NCBI GenBank assembly: GCA_964613215.1
Contig: CAZTHK010000011.1
Span: forward strand, 1-64,000
DNA length: 64,000 bases
Reading direction: 5' to 3'
From: CAZTHK01 sp964613215
Lineage (GTDB): Bacteria > Krumholzibacteriota > Krumholzibacteriia > Krumholzibacteriales > CAZTHK01
Shown: positions 9,091-19,629 of the stretch, piece by piece
How positions within the stretch are numbered: the stretch's first letter is position 1
Layout of the letters: every line of letters begins with the position of its first letter
Position numbers and translations under genes: made by a program
Notes under the pieces: generated by a model
The model's input: only the letters and a program-made list of their open reading frames with translations
What the model was told of the DNA's origin: nothing
Databases searched by the model: none

Positions 9091-12000
9091 TTATTCTCCC
9101 TCACCTCTCTGGCCAGGGCGCGGAAATATGACCTGATCAGTTCCCGGTATTCCACCGGTCCGTTCTGTCTCATCCCCCTTCTGATCATCTTCAGAAGCAG
9201 TTCACTACGCTCCGGCTGCCCGGACCTTTCATCCGGCTGCTCCGCCCTGAGATCATCCCCGGTTCTGCTCACCCTCTCCCGCCGGTAATCCCTGCTGTTA
9301 ATGGATCTCTCCGCCTCCAGCATCCTGCCCAGAATCCTCTCCTCCTTACGGAGCAGATCCTTATCCAGCCGGCTCTCCTGAAGCTCACCGGCTACCTCTC
9401 CCATCTTCTCGTCCATATCGTCCAGCCGGCCCAGCAGCTCCTCTGCATCCCTGCTCTCCTGGTTAAGCCGCCTCATCATCTCGCCCACTTTCCTCTGTTC
9501 CGCAGCCAGCCTGGCCATGCTGGCCCTTTCCTTCATGGACCACCTGCCCTTGCCATCACCTCCGCTTTGAAGCATCCTTCTGAGTTGCTGATCTATGGAC
9601 ATCTGTTGCTGCATCATCGTCTGCATCTTTCCCCTGGCGCTGCCGCTGCTGGAACTTCCCATAGAGGAGGCAGCAGTGAGAAGCTCCACCACCGCAACAT
9701 TCAAGTGGTCCAGAACCCGGCCGGCCGAGTTGCCGGCCTGCTGAAACCGGCGCTGTTCCATATTCTCCAGAATAGAATCTACTCCCTTCACCGCCAGCCC
9801 CATATGATAGAAAACCGGCCGGGATATGGCCATGGTTTCCTTCCCAAGATTATAGATGCTATTCATCACACTCCGGAGGGCCTCCTTCAATACCAGTTGA
9901 TCTTCCATAAGCCTCTCCCGCCCCTCCATGGAACCGGACTTATCCTGAATCTGCCGGATCAACTCCTCCTCCAGTTTGGAAATGTGCACCACCTCCCAGG
10001 CCAGTTTATCCAGAGCCGCCTCGAGCTTCTGGCCCATGTTCATGCTCATGCAGGCCTGACACCTGCCCAGCCTGGTGTACAGGCTGAACATCTCGTCCAT
10101 AACATTTTCCTGGGTACACTGGGCCTGTTGGCGTTCATCCTCCATCAACTGGCGGGAAGCCTTCTTCATCTGTTCCTCTACCCGGGATTTATTCATCTCC
10201 CGGGACAACTCCTCCATCATGGACATCATACTGCTATCCGGCTGCTCCCGGGCAAATTCTTCCACTCCCTCCTCCAGCTCGCCAAAATCATCCCCCAGCT
10301 TCTCCTGCCTCTGTGAAAGTTCTCTCTGCTCCCCCGTAACGGTGGAATCCTTCAGAGACTTCTGCCTGCTCAGCAATTCCTCCATTCCCCGGACCAGTTC
10401 CTCCATCCTCTCCTCCCTGACCGCCTGCTCCAGAAGGCCTATGGTTCTATCCAGCCGCTCCATGATGCTATCCATGCTCATCTCCAGTTCATCCATGGCC
10501 TTCATCATCTCCTCCTCCGGCACATCGGAGAGGAGCCGGGACAGCTTTTGAATCGATTTCCTCAGATCCTCATTCTGAATCTCGTCCAGCAGCTGGCGGA
10601 CCTTCTCCATCTTTTTACCGATCCGGCTGCTGGTCATCCTGTTGCGCTCCAGGGTCCGGAGGGTATTCTCCAGCCTGCTGGCGGCTTCGTTCACATTCTC
10701 CCTCAACTTCTCCTGCCGGGCCAGGATCTCATCCCCCTCCTGCTTTCTTCCCCAGCTAATCTCTCCCTCCGATTTTATCCTGTCTGACATCCTTCTCAAA
10801 TCCCTTCTGATCTCCCTCCCCTGCTCTATTACTTCATCCATACTTTTACGCTGACGGCTCTCCTGCTCCCTGATCTCGGTGTAAACATCCGCCAGAGAGG
10901 GAACCTCCAGCCTCCTGGTTCCGGTCCTCTGGTATCCCGGACCGGTGATGGTATTGTTATCCAGGGCTTCCAGATAGTAGACCACACAATCTCCGGGGTA
11001 TAGATTCTGCCCGCTCAAATCCCATTGATACTGATCCTCCATCTCCTGAACAGCTTCTTCGTCCCGGCCGGAACCGCCGCTGAAAAGCTCCAGCGATCTG
11101 AAATCACCCTCCGCCCCTTCCCTCTTATACCGCAGTCTCACCACCGACAGGCCGTAATCATCACCGGCCCGGTAGGTCAGCGTGACCTGAGATGAACGGG
11201 GCAGTTGCCTGTCCCCCTCCGGGGAGAGAAGCTCCACCACAGGAGCTTCATCCCGGTAGGCCACCACCGGGTACTGGATGGTCCTTTCACTGGTCAGTCC
11301 CATTGAATCCCTGACAGAGATCCTCATGGTATCGTTCCCGGTTATTCTGAAGGAGCCCTCGAACCCCCCCGGTATTCCGGAAAGAGCGATATCCTCCCCC
11401 CTGTTGAAATGCAACCATCCCTGATACATTTCTTTGCTGATTCTACCGGTCAGCTTTACCCTGGAACCGTCCAGAGCTCCCAGCCGTCCCGCCAGGGTAG
11501 CCACCGTCTCCGGTTCCGCCCGGGTATACTCCGGGAGGTGTATCACAGCAGCCACATTATTAACTACCGGTCTGTGAATAATCTCAATAGTACGCCTGGA
11601 TGTTATCTCCTCTCCCGCTTCAAAATAGCATTCCACATCCTGATTTATATTCTCCAGGGTGTAATCATATGTAATCAGGGGACTGCCCCGGACAATCACC
11701 GTGTCGGGCTTAACCTCCCGGGATGACCATATCCCCGGAACGGTGCTCCACTTTAAAACCGCCGGACCGGTTCTGGAGCCGAAGCCGGCAGCCTTCACCA
11801 TGATGCTCTCTCCGGCCAGGAGGATGGTGTCGTTGAAGGTGGGCTGCAGGTTGAAGCGGTGAGGGGCGCGAAAGTAAATCCCCGGATCGGTTATGCTCCT
11901 TATCGCCTCCAGGGTTAGAGCCGGAGAAACAAAGGCCTGAAACATAAACAGCAGAGAAATAAAGATACCGGCAATGGTCCAGCCCGGGTTTCCCCATTTA

Positions 12001-12542
12001 ATCTTACCCGGATCATCTTCCCCTCTCCCTGATCCCTCTTTCGAAGGCGGGGGCATACCGTCAGACTCCAGTCCCATCATAATTTCTTCTATTCCGCCGT
12101 ACTCAAGTTGGTGCACCGCTCTCTTTACCGTCTCCCTCATCAGATAGGGGGAAAAAGAACTGTGCCTTGAACCGGGCCGGGTGAATTCCAGAGCTGAAAC
12201 AAACAGGGAACCCCGGCCGGTTATTCTGCCCAGATAATCGGCCATCATCCATCTGTCCCACCAGGGAAAGATGCGGGGTACTATGCCCCATCCCACAAGG
12301 GCAATAACACCACTCCAGAAGAGTATAAATGAAATCAGAGGAAGAACCCTCAGACGGGGAAAACTCCATTCTGCCAGGGAGATTATCACCAGGAGAAGCA
12401 CGGTCACCGATATCAGCCTGGAAAGTATACCCTGAACCAGCAGCCTTCTCCTTATCCCGGCCAGCCTGGTCAGCTGGTCATACAGGTCCCCATAGCACTT
12501 CTCCCCCGGGCTGTAATTAAGGTTCTGTGTTGTATCTTTCAT
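9087..12542 (-). CDS. DUF4175-type membrane protein with long coiled coils
   Basis: The protein has 1151 residues. Two transmembrane segments lie near residues 36-95 and a third near 185-205. A beta-rich extracytoplasmic part follows (about 205-530, with motifs such as DDYGLSVVRLRYKREG and DCVVYYLEALDNN). After that come about 500 residues of charged Glu/Arg/Lys/Gln/Met-rich heptads that should form long coiled coils. This matches the DUF4175 family of envelope proteins, whose biochemical role is not established. It begins 118 bp after the DUF4159 gene and overlaps the TPR gene by 4 bp. In FCB and related genomes DUF4175, DUF4159 and TPR genes often accompany MoxR and BatA-type genes, but none of those is in this window. 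Confidence 0.75.
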   Translation of the reverse strand: MKDTTQNLNYSPGEKCYGDLYDQLTRLAGIRRRLLVQGILSRLISVTVLLLVIISLAEWSFPRLRVLPLISFILFWSGVIALVGWGIVPRIFPWWDRWMMADYLGRITGRGSLFVSALEFTRPGSRHSSFSPYLMRETVKRAVHQLEYGGIEEIMMGLESDGMPPPSKEGSGRGEDDPGKIKWGNPGWTIAGIFISLLFMFQAFVSPALTLEAIRSITDPGIYFRAPHRFNLQPTFNDTILLAGESIMVKAAGFGSRTGPAVLKWSTVPGIWSSREVKPDTVIVRGSPLITYDYTLENINQDVECYFEAGEEITSRRTIEIIHRPVVNNVAAVIHLPEYTRAEPETVATLAGRLGALDGSRVKLTGRISKEMYQGWLHFNRGEDIALSGIPGGFEGSFRITGNDTMRISVRDSMGLTSERTIQYPVVAYRDEAPVVELLSPEGDRQLPRSSQVTLTYRAGDDYGLSVVRLRYKREGAEGDFRSLELFSGGSGRDEEAVQEMEDQYQWDLSGQNLYPGDCVVYYLEALDNNTITGPGYQRTGTRRLEVPSLADVYTEIREQESRQRKSMDEVIEQGREIRRDLRRMSDRIKSEGEISWGRKQEGDEILARQEKLRENVNEAASRLENTLRTLERNRMTSSRIGKKMEKVRQLLDEIQNEDLRKSIQKLSRLLSDVPEEEMMKAMDELEMSMDSIMERLDRTIGLLEQAVREERMEELVRGMEELLSRQKSLKDSTVTGEQRELSQRQEKLGDDFGELEEGVEEFAREQPDSSMMSMMEELSREMNKSRVEEQMKKASRQLMEDERQQAQCTQENVMDEMFSLYTRLGRCQACMSMNMGQKLEAALDKLAWEVVHISKLEEELIRQIQDKSGSMEGRERLMEDQLVLKEALRSVMNSIYNLGKETMAISRPVFYHMGLAVKGVDSILENMEQRRFQQAGNSAGRVLDHLNVAVVELLTAASSMGSSSSGSARGKMQTMMQQQMSIDQQLRRMLQSGGDGKGRWSMKERASMARLAAEQRKVGEMMRRLNQESRDAEELLGRLDDMDEKMGEVAGELQESRLDKDLLRKEERILGRMLEAERSINSRDYRRERVSRTGDDLRAEQPDERSGQPERSELLLKMIRRGMRQNGPVEYRELIRSYFRALAREVRENK

Positions 12543-12660
12543 TCTGTATTCCTGTCATGACAATGTGGCCCTGATATCTGCCCGGCAACTACAATATTAT
12601 AAAAAATCTTTAAAAACTCAATCCGCCGGCCGGGGCAACGATGCCTTATCTGCTTTTAGG

Positions 12661-13395
12661 CTAGCGGGTTAGTGCATAAAAGAGAATATTTACCGCCATC
12701 CGGATGGCCTGTTCCCTCTTCTCCGGGGGATCGCCGTGTACATCCTCATCCTCCAGGCCATCACCTATATCACTCTGGTAAGTATAGAATATCATCAACT
12801 TGTCCCCGTTGAACACCCCCAGCCCCTGGGGTGGTTCTCCGTCGTGTTCATGGATCTTGGGGGGGCCCTTAAGCTGGTAAAAACATTTGTATATTATGTG
12901 ATCCAGGGGCACCGGGACCAGCTCTCTTTCCGGAAAGAGTTCCTCTACCACCCTTCTGAATGATTCATCCATACCATAATTATCATCAGCGTATAGAAAT
13001 CCGCCATTCAGAAGGTACCTTCTCAGTCTACCCAGCTCCTTACCGGTAAACTGAATGTTACCATGCCCTGATATATATAGAAAGGGGCACCCTGATAGCT
13101 CGGGATCGCCGATCTCGAGCCTCTTCTCTGAATCAGCCGCAGGGATTCCAGTTCTGTGTTCGAATTCCCGAAGCAGGTTGGGAAGGGATGAGGAATCGCA
13201 ATACCAGTCTCCTCCCCCTCCGTACTTTACCCTGCCTATGGTAATCCCGGAATGCCCCGCTGCATCCCGGCCGGGAGCATCGCCCCGGCCTCCCTCACCG
13301 GCAGAGCCTCTTGATTCCCCGCTAAAAGCATTACCGGCCATACAGGCAACGCAGGCCAGAACAACCATAAATATTATCAAAATCCTCTTATTCAT
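12661..13395 (-). CDS. DUF4159 domain protein, exported
   Basis: The protein is about 244 residues from the ATG at 13395, chosen because it is followed by a clean signal sequence (MNKRILIIFMVVLACVAC) and preceded by GGAG. An in-frame GTG at 13416 overlapping the kinase stop codon is the alternative start. After a Gly/Ser/Arg-rich linker the DUF4159 domain is clear: YCDSSSLPNLLREFEHRTG, PFLYISGHGNIQFT, LRRYLLNGGFLYADDNYG, then VPLDHIIYKCFY and NGDKLMIFYTYQSDIGDG. The domain has a class-I glutamine-amidotransferase-like layout but no visible catalytic Cys-His-Glu set, so a binding or structural role is more likely. It lies directly downstream of the large kinase and upstream of DUF4175. Confidence 0.8.
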   Translation of the reverse strand: MNKRILIIFMVVLACVACMAGNAFSGESRGSAGEGGRGDAPGRDAAGHSGITIGRVKYGGGGDWYCDSSSLPNLLREFEHRTGIPAADSEKRLEIGDPELSGCPFLYISGHGNIQFTGKELGRLRRYLLNGGFLYADDNYGMDESFRRVVEELFPERELVPVPLDHIIYKCFYQLKGPPKIHEHDGEPPQGLGVFNGDKLMIFYTYQSDIGDGLEDEDVHGDPPEKREQAIRMAVNILFYALTR

Positions 13396-13412
13396 AGACG
13401 GCATCTCCATGC

Positions 13413-16400
13413 TCACTTCCGGTATGCGGGCACCGTTACTATAGCTTCTACACCGGAACCGCCCTCCCTGTTCCTTAGTCTTATCCTGCCCCCCATCTCT
13501 TCGGCCAGATTCCGGGATATGGCCAGACCCAGACCGGTTCCGTTGGTCTTGGTGGAGAAGTATGGCTCGAACAGCTTCTCCTCCACCTCCCTGGTAAGCC
13601 CTTCCCCGCTGTCCAGGAAATGGATCTCCACCATTTTTCCCACCCTCCGGTATGCTACCTCTATCTTTCCCCCCTCTTTCATGGCCTCCAGGGAATTCTC
13701 TATGATATTCACCATGATCTTTCTCAATGCCTCCCTGTCGGCAAAAGCGCTGACTTCACCACCTCCCCGGCAAACTATCTCTGTATCTTCCCTTCCCCGG
13801 TAAGCTGCCAGGAAACTATCCAGAAAATCATCCAGATCAACCTCCTCCATCTTCAGCCGGGAAACTTTTCCGAAGGTGGAAAACTCCGACACTATGGACT
13901 TCAATATCTCTATCTGCTCCAGAACCGTATCCACTCCATCCTCGAAGATTTCGCTGAATTCCTTCCTCTTCTCATCATATGCCTTCTTCATATACTGAAC
14001 GGAGAGCTTCATGGGGGTGAGGGGATTCTTTACCTCATGTGCTATCTGGCGGGCCATCTCCAGCCAGGCGGACAGCTTCTTGGTACGTATCAGTTCGGTC
14101 AGATCGTCAAAAACGATCACCGTTCCCAGCCTCTCCCTGCTCTCCTTCAGATCTGCCAGTACCGCCTTGAGGGTTCTCCTCTTATCTCCCGAGAACACCA
14201 CTACTTCACTCTCCCGGCCACTCTTATTCTTTCCGGCAAACAGATCAAGCAGGGGAGAGATGGAAGCCCTGTCTATTTCCCAGTATTTCCTGCCCATAAC
14301 TTCACCTGCGGGAATCCCCAGAATCTTTTCCCCCGAGGGGTTCAGGGTGGTAATCACTCCCTCGCTGTCCACTGCGATCACACCTGCAGCCACGTTGTCC
14401 AGTACCGCCGAGAGATATCTCTGTCTCTCTATCAGGTTCTGCCTGGCCCGGTCCAGTTCGCCGGTCATGGAATTGAAAGATTCCACCAGTTCCCCTATCT
14501 CATCGGTAGCCTCCGATTCTATCCGGAAGCCCAGATCACCCTCTATTATTCTCCTGGTTCCATCCCTGAGCTGGGCCACCGGCTTGAATATCTTTTCCGC
14601 CAGCACAAATCCCAGAACCACCGATACCGCAAACAGGATAGCCAGCAGGCCCAGTATGAAGGCATAGGCCTTTCTTATCTCCCCGCCTGCCAGTGACGGC
14701 TGGAGCATCATGGGCACTGATAATACTCCGTATTCTTTGCCCCTGAAAGCCTGGATGGGCCGGGAAGCCACATAATAGCTGTAATCTCCCAGGGTCTCTG
14801 TGGTGAGATATATCTTCCTCCCCTTCAGAGCAATCTCGGAGAACAGTTCCGGGTCCAGGAGGGGGTTGAGGAATCCCCCCTCGAACAGCTCCTTCTCGCT
14901 GGAAGCCATAAGGACACCCCGGTAGTAGATATTTATGTCCTGGCCCACCACCCCTGAGATCCTTTCGGTGAAACTGTCATCCAGCTGCCTGCGGTAGTAG
15001 AGGTATCCTCCCTTTTCTTCCCCGCCGGCCAGGGATACTACCGTCCCCCCGAACACCCTGGTTGGCTCGTAACTGAGCAGAACCCTGCCCACATTTTCCC
15101 GGTCGGTCATCCACTCGATCTCCTCCCTGCTGAAATCGGTAAATCCCTCGTCCAGAAGCATATTACCCCGGGGATCGAACAGGCTGATTTTAACCCCCCG
15201 GTAGATGGAAACATCCCGCACCCTGGCTTTCTTTCCCTCCAGGATATCGCTGAGATACTGACTGCCTGCGAATGACTCCGCCTCTGAAATAATGGTCTGC
15301 TTTATCAGTGAGTTGGCGGTGCGCAACCCGCTCAGGGCAACCTTCCTGTTCTCCTCCCTGAACCGTTCCCTTATGAAATCCCTGGAAAATCCGGCTATCA
15401 GTACCACCGGAAGCACAGATACAGCCAGAAAGGAGAGCAGGATCTTCTGCCTGAATCCTATCCCTCCGGGGCCAAACGACACAGATGGGATTATGGTCTT
15501 CATAACAGGGAGGTAACCCAGCAGGATAAGCACACCCAGCGAGAGGAATGCGAAAACGGCATCTATCGATACCACCATGGCCCACTGCATGAATCTTTCT
15601 CCCACCCCCGCCATTCTGAATCCCACCAGATATCCCTCTCCGCTGCTGCTTTCTCTTATAATGCAACGGTACCTCTCTCTTCCCAGATCAATGGTAAAAA
15701 GCCGGTTGCCCACCCCGGCAAATCTCCTCCCCACTCTGAGAAGCTGGCTGGATGAATCCACCACTCTTCCACCCTTCACTTTCGCCACCAGCAGATCTTC
15801 CGGCTCATCCACCCGGGGAGCAATCTCCCCCTTACCTATATTATGAAGTATCTCCGGCGTTCTTCTGGTGGTCCTGGACAGTATCTTCAGATCTTCCGAG
15901 AAGTATGGTATTATTATCTCCACCCTGCCAACCTGCTCCCCGGTATATTCATGTATGGGGACAATCCCCCTGGCGTAATAGTACCTGCCGCCCGGTGTAT
16001 CCATCTTAAGTCTTTCCACATGGGGATTTTTTCCCTCCTCCAGCTCAACCCTTCCGGAGATGGGAAAATCAAAAGGCATTCCCGCCTCGAAACGGGAGAA
16101 ATGTTCCCCTTCATCATCATATACATCCACCACACAGGAGAGATAATTTTTACTCAGGGTACTCTGGGCCCATATCTCGAAAGCTGCCGATTTCTCCCCC
16201 GAAGCAACCCGGGAGATAATATCCCGGTCCCTTGATATCTCTCCACACTCCTCCGGCAGCAGGGAGACATACCATATATCATCCGGATTGTTAAATTCCT
16301 GTGCCTTCTCCAGGAGAATATTCTCCCTGAACTGCCTGTACTTAACCGAACCTGTCCCATAAACCATCACCGTGCACAGCAGGACCAGGAAGAATGATGA

Positions 16401-18296
16401 GAAGATTATCGATATCATATCATCCTTTTTGAGAAAGGGGAAAATCCGGAAGGAGAAGGTAAGCAATCCCACTCCCCCAACCAACATTATCCAGTTATAC
16501 CCGCCCCCCGACACCAATACCGCCAGTATGGCCATTGCTGCTGCGCAGATGATAAAAAATTCCGCTATACTCCCTTTCCCTCCTGCCAGCAATATACGGC
16601 AAATAAAAATCGCCGCGATAAATAGCGATGCCACTATATACAGCATGCTCAGATGCAGTACCATAACAGTCAGGGAGGTGAGATCCGCCTCGAAACCTAT
16701 CAGCCTGAGGGTGGAGTTGCTTACCACCAGATTGACCACCCATCTTGCGGCAAAGAGGGCAGCAGCCAGCACCGCTGTTACGGCTGCCGTCTTTATCATA
16801 ACCATAAGCGGCCTGACCCCCCTGCCTGCCTCCAGCCTTCTGCTGACGATATCCGGAAAGTAGGTCCTGAAAGTTTTGATAACGCCGAACACCAGTATCA
16901 GGGCAAAAACGGCTGTGACCAGAAGATCTCCAGCTGTCCGGCCGATCTCTCCGGGCATACCGGCGGCAAAATTGGCTATATTGAAGATGCTGCCCCGGAC
17001 CAGCCTTCCTGGCAAATCCAGTTTAAGCAGCAGGAATCTGAGCAGCACCAGTAAAAACAGAAATATCGAAATACGCTTTATCAGGTTTATCAGCTGGCCC
17101 CTGCTGCTGTGATAGCCTTTACCATACCTGCGGTAGATCCAGGAAGCGATCACCACCATAGCAAGTACAGCCAGAACGGCTGCCAGGTCCCTCCGCCACT
17201 GCCGGCTCTCCGAAATATCACTGTTGTATGGTTTTCCCCGGACCCGTATTCTGGCAACAGGCAGATCATCATTCGCCCGGCTGTAGCCATAGACCTGCAC
17301 TCCCTCCCCGGGGTTATATATCATTCTTGGTTCCTGATCCAATTCTCTCCGGAAGTCCCATCTCATCTTCCCCTCATGCTCTCCCATGGAAAAATTGAAT
17401 TCTATCTCACCCCCCGGTTCCCTGCTGAGTATCTCACCCAGACTGGTGCTCTTCAGATACTGGTTGTTTATCCGGTAATTGACTGCCACGGGAACATCCA
17501 CCACCAGCCGGTAGCCGTTATCCAGGGTGGAAATCCTTACCAGCAGTGTATACAGGGATGTTTTGGCGGTGAATATCCTGGAGGCCTTATCCCGTAATAC
17601 CACCTGCCCGCTGTAAATGGGAGACCCTCCCCAGGCCAACCTTACTCCCCTGGAGGAAAAAACCTGTAACCCGATTTCGCCGAAGGGGGTATACTTCCTC
17701 TTCTTGCCGGCAGCAAGTGAATCCAGCCGGTTCAGCAATACCGCCCTTCTCCGGTTGTCTTTACCGCCGGAGAGGTATTCATTCGCCAGCATCTCAGCCT
17801 TTCTCTCCAGCTCTTTCATCAACTCTTCTAAGGATATAAGCCGTTGTTCCGCAGAATGGTATGTTCTTTCCAGAATGGCCCTTTCACTTTCAATCCAATC
17901 CTCTCTGGAGGGAGAACCCGGCATAGCCAGAAAGATTATGGCCAGAAGAAAAAACAGGGGAACCACCGGTACCGGGGGAATCGCCCTCCTGGAAACGGGA
18001 ACGAAGGTTTCCTTCTTGCGGGTTTCCTCACCCCGCTCCAGTATCTCTTCCAGGGAACGGGGGTACCACCTGTCCAGATTTTCAGCCCTCCAGAGGGGGG
18101 CCGGGGCGGTGCTGCCCGGAGGAGGAACGAAGGTAAATACAGCGAACCCGGCTGCCAGCAAAAGAAAAGATACCCACAGGGTAAGGGGCAGAACTATTTT
18201 CCCGGAAGAAATGTAATGTATAAAGAAGAACAGGGATGCCAGCAGAAAAATCCAGCGGGCCACCTGAAATATTCTGAATTCTACTTTCCGGTTCAC
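13413..18296 (-). CDS. Very large NtrY-like sensor histidine kinase
   Basis: The protein has 1627 residues and starts with GTG. The first about 1000 residues hold many transmembrane segments separated by extracytoplasmic regions, one about residues 110-380 and another about 660-900. A second periplasmic sensor loop (about 1000-1230) is followed by a transmembrane helix, a HAMP linker (KPVAQLRDGTRRIIEGDLG) and a PAS domain (YLSAVLDNVAAGVIAVDSEG). The kinase core has the H-box RQIAHEVKNPLTPMK (phosphoacceptor H1420), the N-box NIIENSLEAM, the G1 box LDSGEG, the F-box FEPYFSTK and the G2 box GTGLGLA. The core resembles NtrY, whose members are about 700-800 residues, so the N-terminal membrane half is extra. 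No response regulator is in the window. The gene overlaps the DUF4159 region and probably shares its operon, which suggests envelope sensing. Confidence 0.85.
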   Translation of the reverse strand: MNRKVEFRIFQVARWIFLLASLFFFIHYISSGKIVLPLTLWVSFLLLAAGFAVFTFVPPPGSTAPAPLWRAENLDRWYPRSLEEILERGEETRKKETFVPVSRRAIPPVPVVPLFFLLAIIFLAMPGSPSREDWIESERAILERTYHSAEQRLISLEELMKELERKAEMLANEYLSGGKDNRRRAVLLNRLDSLAAGKKRKYTPFGEIGLQVFSSRGVRLAWGGSPIYSGQVVLRDKASRIFTAKTSLYTLLVRISTLDNGYRLVVDVPVAVNYRINNQYLKSTSLGEILSREPGGEIEFNFSMGEHEGKMRWDFRRELDQEPRMIYNPGEGVQVYGYSRANDDLPVARIRVRGKPYNSDISESRQWRRDLAAVLAVLAMVVIASWIYRRYGKGYHSSRGQLINLIKRISIFLFLLVLLRFLLLKLDLPGRLVRGSIFNIANFAAGMPGEIGRTAGDLLVTAVFALILVFGVIKTFRTYFPDIVSRRLEAGRGVRPLMVMIKTAAVTAVLAAALFAARWVVNLVVSNSTLRLIGFEADLTSLTVMVLHLSMLYIVASLFIAAIFICRILLAGGKGSIAEFFIICAAAMAILAVLVSGGGYNWIMLVGGVGLLTFSFRIFPFLKKDDMISIIFSSFFLVLLCTVMVYGTGSVKYRQFRENILLEKAQEFNNPDDIWYVSLLPEECGEISRDRDIISRVASGEKSAAFEIWAQSTLSKNYLSCVVDVYDDEGEHFSRFEAGMPFDFPISGRVELEEGKNPHVERLKMDTPGGRYYYARGIVPIHEYTGEQVGRVEIIIPYFSEDLKILSRTTRRTPEILHNIGKGEIAPRVDEPEDLLVAKVKGGRVVDSSSQLLRVGRRFAGVGNRLFTIDLGRERYRCIIRESSSGEGYLVGFRMAGVGERFMQWAMVVSIDAVFAFLSLGVLILLGYLPVMKTIIPSVSFGPGGIGFRQKILLSFLAVSVLPVVLIAGFSRDFIRERFREENRKVALSGLRTANSLIKQTIISEAESFAGSQYLSDILEGKKARVRDVSIYRGVKISLFDPRGNMLLDEGFTDFSREEIEWMTDRENVGRVLLSYEPTRVFGGTVVSLAGGEEKGGYLYYRRQLDDSFTERISGVVGQDINIYYRGVLMASSEKELFEGGFLNPLLDPELFSEIALKGRKIYLTTETLGDYSYYVASRPIQAFRGKEYGVLSVPMMLQPSLAGGEIRKAYAFILGLLAILFAVSVVLGFVLAEKIFKPVAQLRDGTRRIIEGDLGFRIESEATDEIGELVESFNSMTGELDRARQNLIERQRYLSAVLDNVAAGVIAVDSEGVITTLNPSGEKILGIPAGEVMGRKYWEIDRASISPLLDLFAGKNKSGRESEVVVFSGDKRRTLKAVLADLKESRERLGTVIVFDDLTELIRTKKLSAWLEMARQIAHEVKNPLTPMKLSVQYMKKAYDEKRKEFSEIFEDGVDTVLEQIEILKSIVSEFSTFGKVSRLKMEEVDLDDFLDSFLAAYRGREDTEIVCRGGGEVSAFADREALRKIMVNIIENSLEAMKEGGKIEVAYRRVGKMVEIHFLDSGEGLTREVEEKLFEPYFSTKTNGTGLGLAISRNLAEEMGGRIRLRNREGGSGVEAIVTVPAYRK

Positions 18297-18328
18297 CAGC
18301 TACATGCTCCGGCGGATAAATAATAATA

Positions 18329-18808
18329 TCACCAGTTCGATTTTATCCTTGCTATCACCCATCTGTCTCCCTCCCTCTTTAACGCGACATACAATTTATC
18401 CCGGAACAGCCTTCCGCTGCTTATATTCTTATAACTTCTTTGTGCTACACCATATACCCTTCTGCTGGGTTGCTCAAGGTTATAATATTTTACGAATCTG
18501 AACTTTAATTGACGATTCTGTTCGAAAATACTTCTGAAAATATAACGGGTCTGAGAGTGGCTGTAGTATCCCTCCCGGTATCCTGATTCCTTGATATAAA
18601 GGTAAACCTTCCCCTTGCTCAACAGGTTTAGTATTTCGTCGGGGCTCTCATTGTGCCATGCTTTTTCGATATCCCGGAAGATAGACAGGGGCATCATAGT
18701 TTCCTTCTTCGGTTCCATCTTCTTTATCTTCTCCTGGGTCCCTCCACGGATAGGAACCAGCACAGAAACTAATACAAAAAGCATAAATATCTTTAATCTT
18801 AAATTCAT
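18329..18808 (-). CDS. Small exported DUF4783-like protein
   Basis: This is a protein of about 159 residues starting at 18808, where a GGGAG site precedes ATG and a signal sequence (MNLRLKIFMLFVLVSVLVP) follows at once. The longer frame to 18847 adds 13 non-conserved residues. The remaining 130 residues form one small domain with the pattern helix, KGKVYLYIKESGYREGYYS, RYIFRSIFEQN, then strands ending in LYVALKREGDRWVIARIK. This resembles DUF4783, a Bacteroidetes periplasmic NTF2-like family. The match is from memory of the pattern, so it is tentative. It ends 33 bp before the large kinase gene and may be its first operon partner. Confidence 0.65.
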   Translation of the reverse strand: MNLRLKIFMLFVLVSVLVPIRGGTQEKIKKMEPKKETMMPLSIFRDIEKAWHNESPDEILNLLSKGKVYLYIKESGYREGYYSHSQTRYIFRSIFEQNRQLKFRFVKYYNLEQPSRRVYGVAQRSYKNISSGRLFRDKLYVALKREGDRWVIARIKSNW

Positions 18809-19061
18809 AATTTGTCTCCCGGTATCATGCCGGCTTTCCGTATCCATATACCCTTATATAACATTTTACGGACACAATCCGTTCAGTGGGCAACCCACCC
18901 TGCAGAAAAGACACTAATCCATCTATGTAAAGGCAAGCGTTGTGCCATAAAATCGTATTAATTTAAAAGGAGTTAGATGGGATACAGCCCTTCAGGTGTC
19001 CCCTTTTGGAGAATCCTGTCTCTTATTGTGGACATCCTGTATCCTCAGTGGAAACGAGCCA

Positions 19062-19574
19062 TCAGGGCCAGCTTCTGTATATGAATATCCCCAGAATAGT
19101 GAATCCCAGAGCCAGCTTTACCAGGATTGCAGCCAGCTTGCCCACGAAGGCAAAAAACCCCGTGCGCACAGCATCTCTTACCGAGGCATAGTATATATAT
19201 TCACATATCACCGCCCCTGCGAATGCTCCCGCCAGGGCGAATACCAGACTGCCCAGCAGGGGTAATACAAAAGATCCCAGTATGGCACCCCCGATTCCGC
19301 CCACAAATGCACCCGCCACTCCCCAGCCACTGGCACCCTTGCCTGCCACGTAGACCGATCCCAGAAAAGCCTCTGCAATCTCTCCTGCTGCAGCCAATCC
19401 CGCCATCACAATCAGCAATCCGGCACCCACCGTACTTAATCCGGTGGCAATATCGAATATAAGGATAGCAGCAAGCGCTATCCAGCTGCCCGGAATACCC
19501 AGAAATATCAGCAGGTTAAGAATGAAGAGCAGCAGATAGAAAGCCACCAGTCCTATATGCTGAAAGATTGCCAC
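19062..19574 (-). CDS. DUF456 family integral membrane protein
   Basis: This 170-residue protein is almost wholly hydrophobic, with about five transmembrane helices and Gly/Ala-rich turns (GIPGSWIALAA, AFVGGIGGAILGSFVLP, LAGAFAGAVICEY). The motif order matches DUF456, a widespread membrane family without a known function. It starts with a GTG preceded by a G-rich stretch. It lies 55 bp after secF on the same strand and may ride on the sec transcript. The 250 bp to the next gene (18809-19061) show no clear terminator. Confidence 0.75.
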   Translation of the reverse strand: MAIFQHIGLVAFYLLLFILNLLIFLGIPGSWIALAAILIFDIATGLSTVGAGLLIVMAGLAAAGEIAEAFLGSVYVAGKGASGWGVAGAFVGGIGGAILGSFVLPLLGSLVFALAGAFAGAVICEYIYYASVRDAVRTGFFAFVGKLAAILVKLALGFTILGIFIYRSWP

Positions 19575-19629
19575 CGGTTGCCCCCCTGTCCATTTCAGCC
19601 AATCCCGGTGATTATGGAATTAAAGAAAT

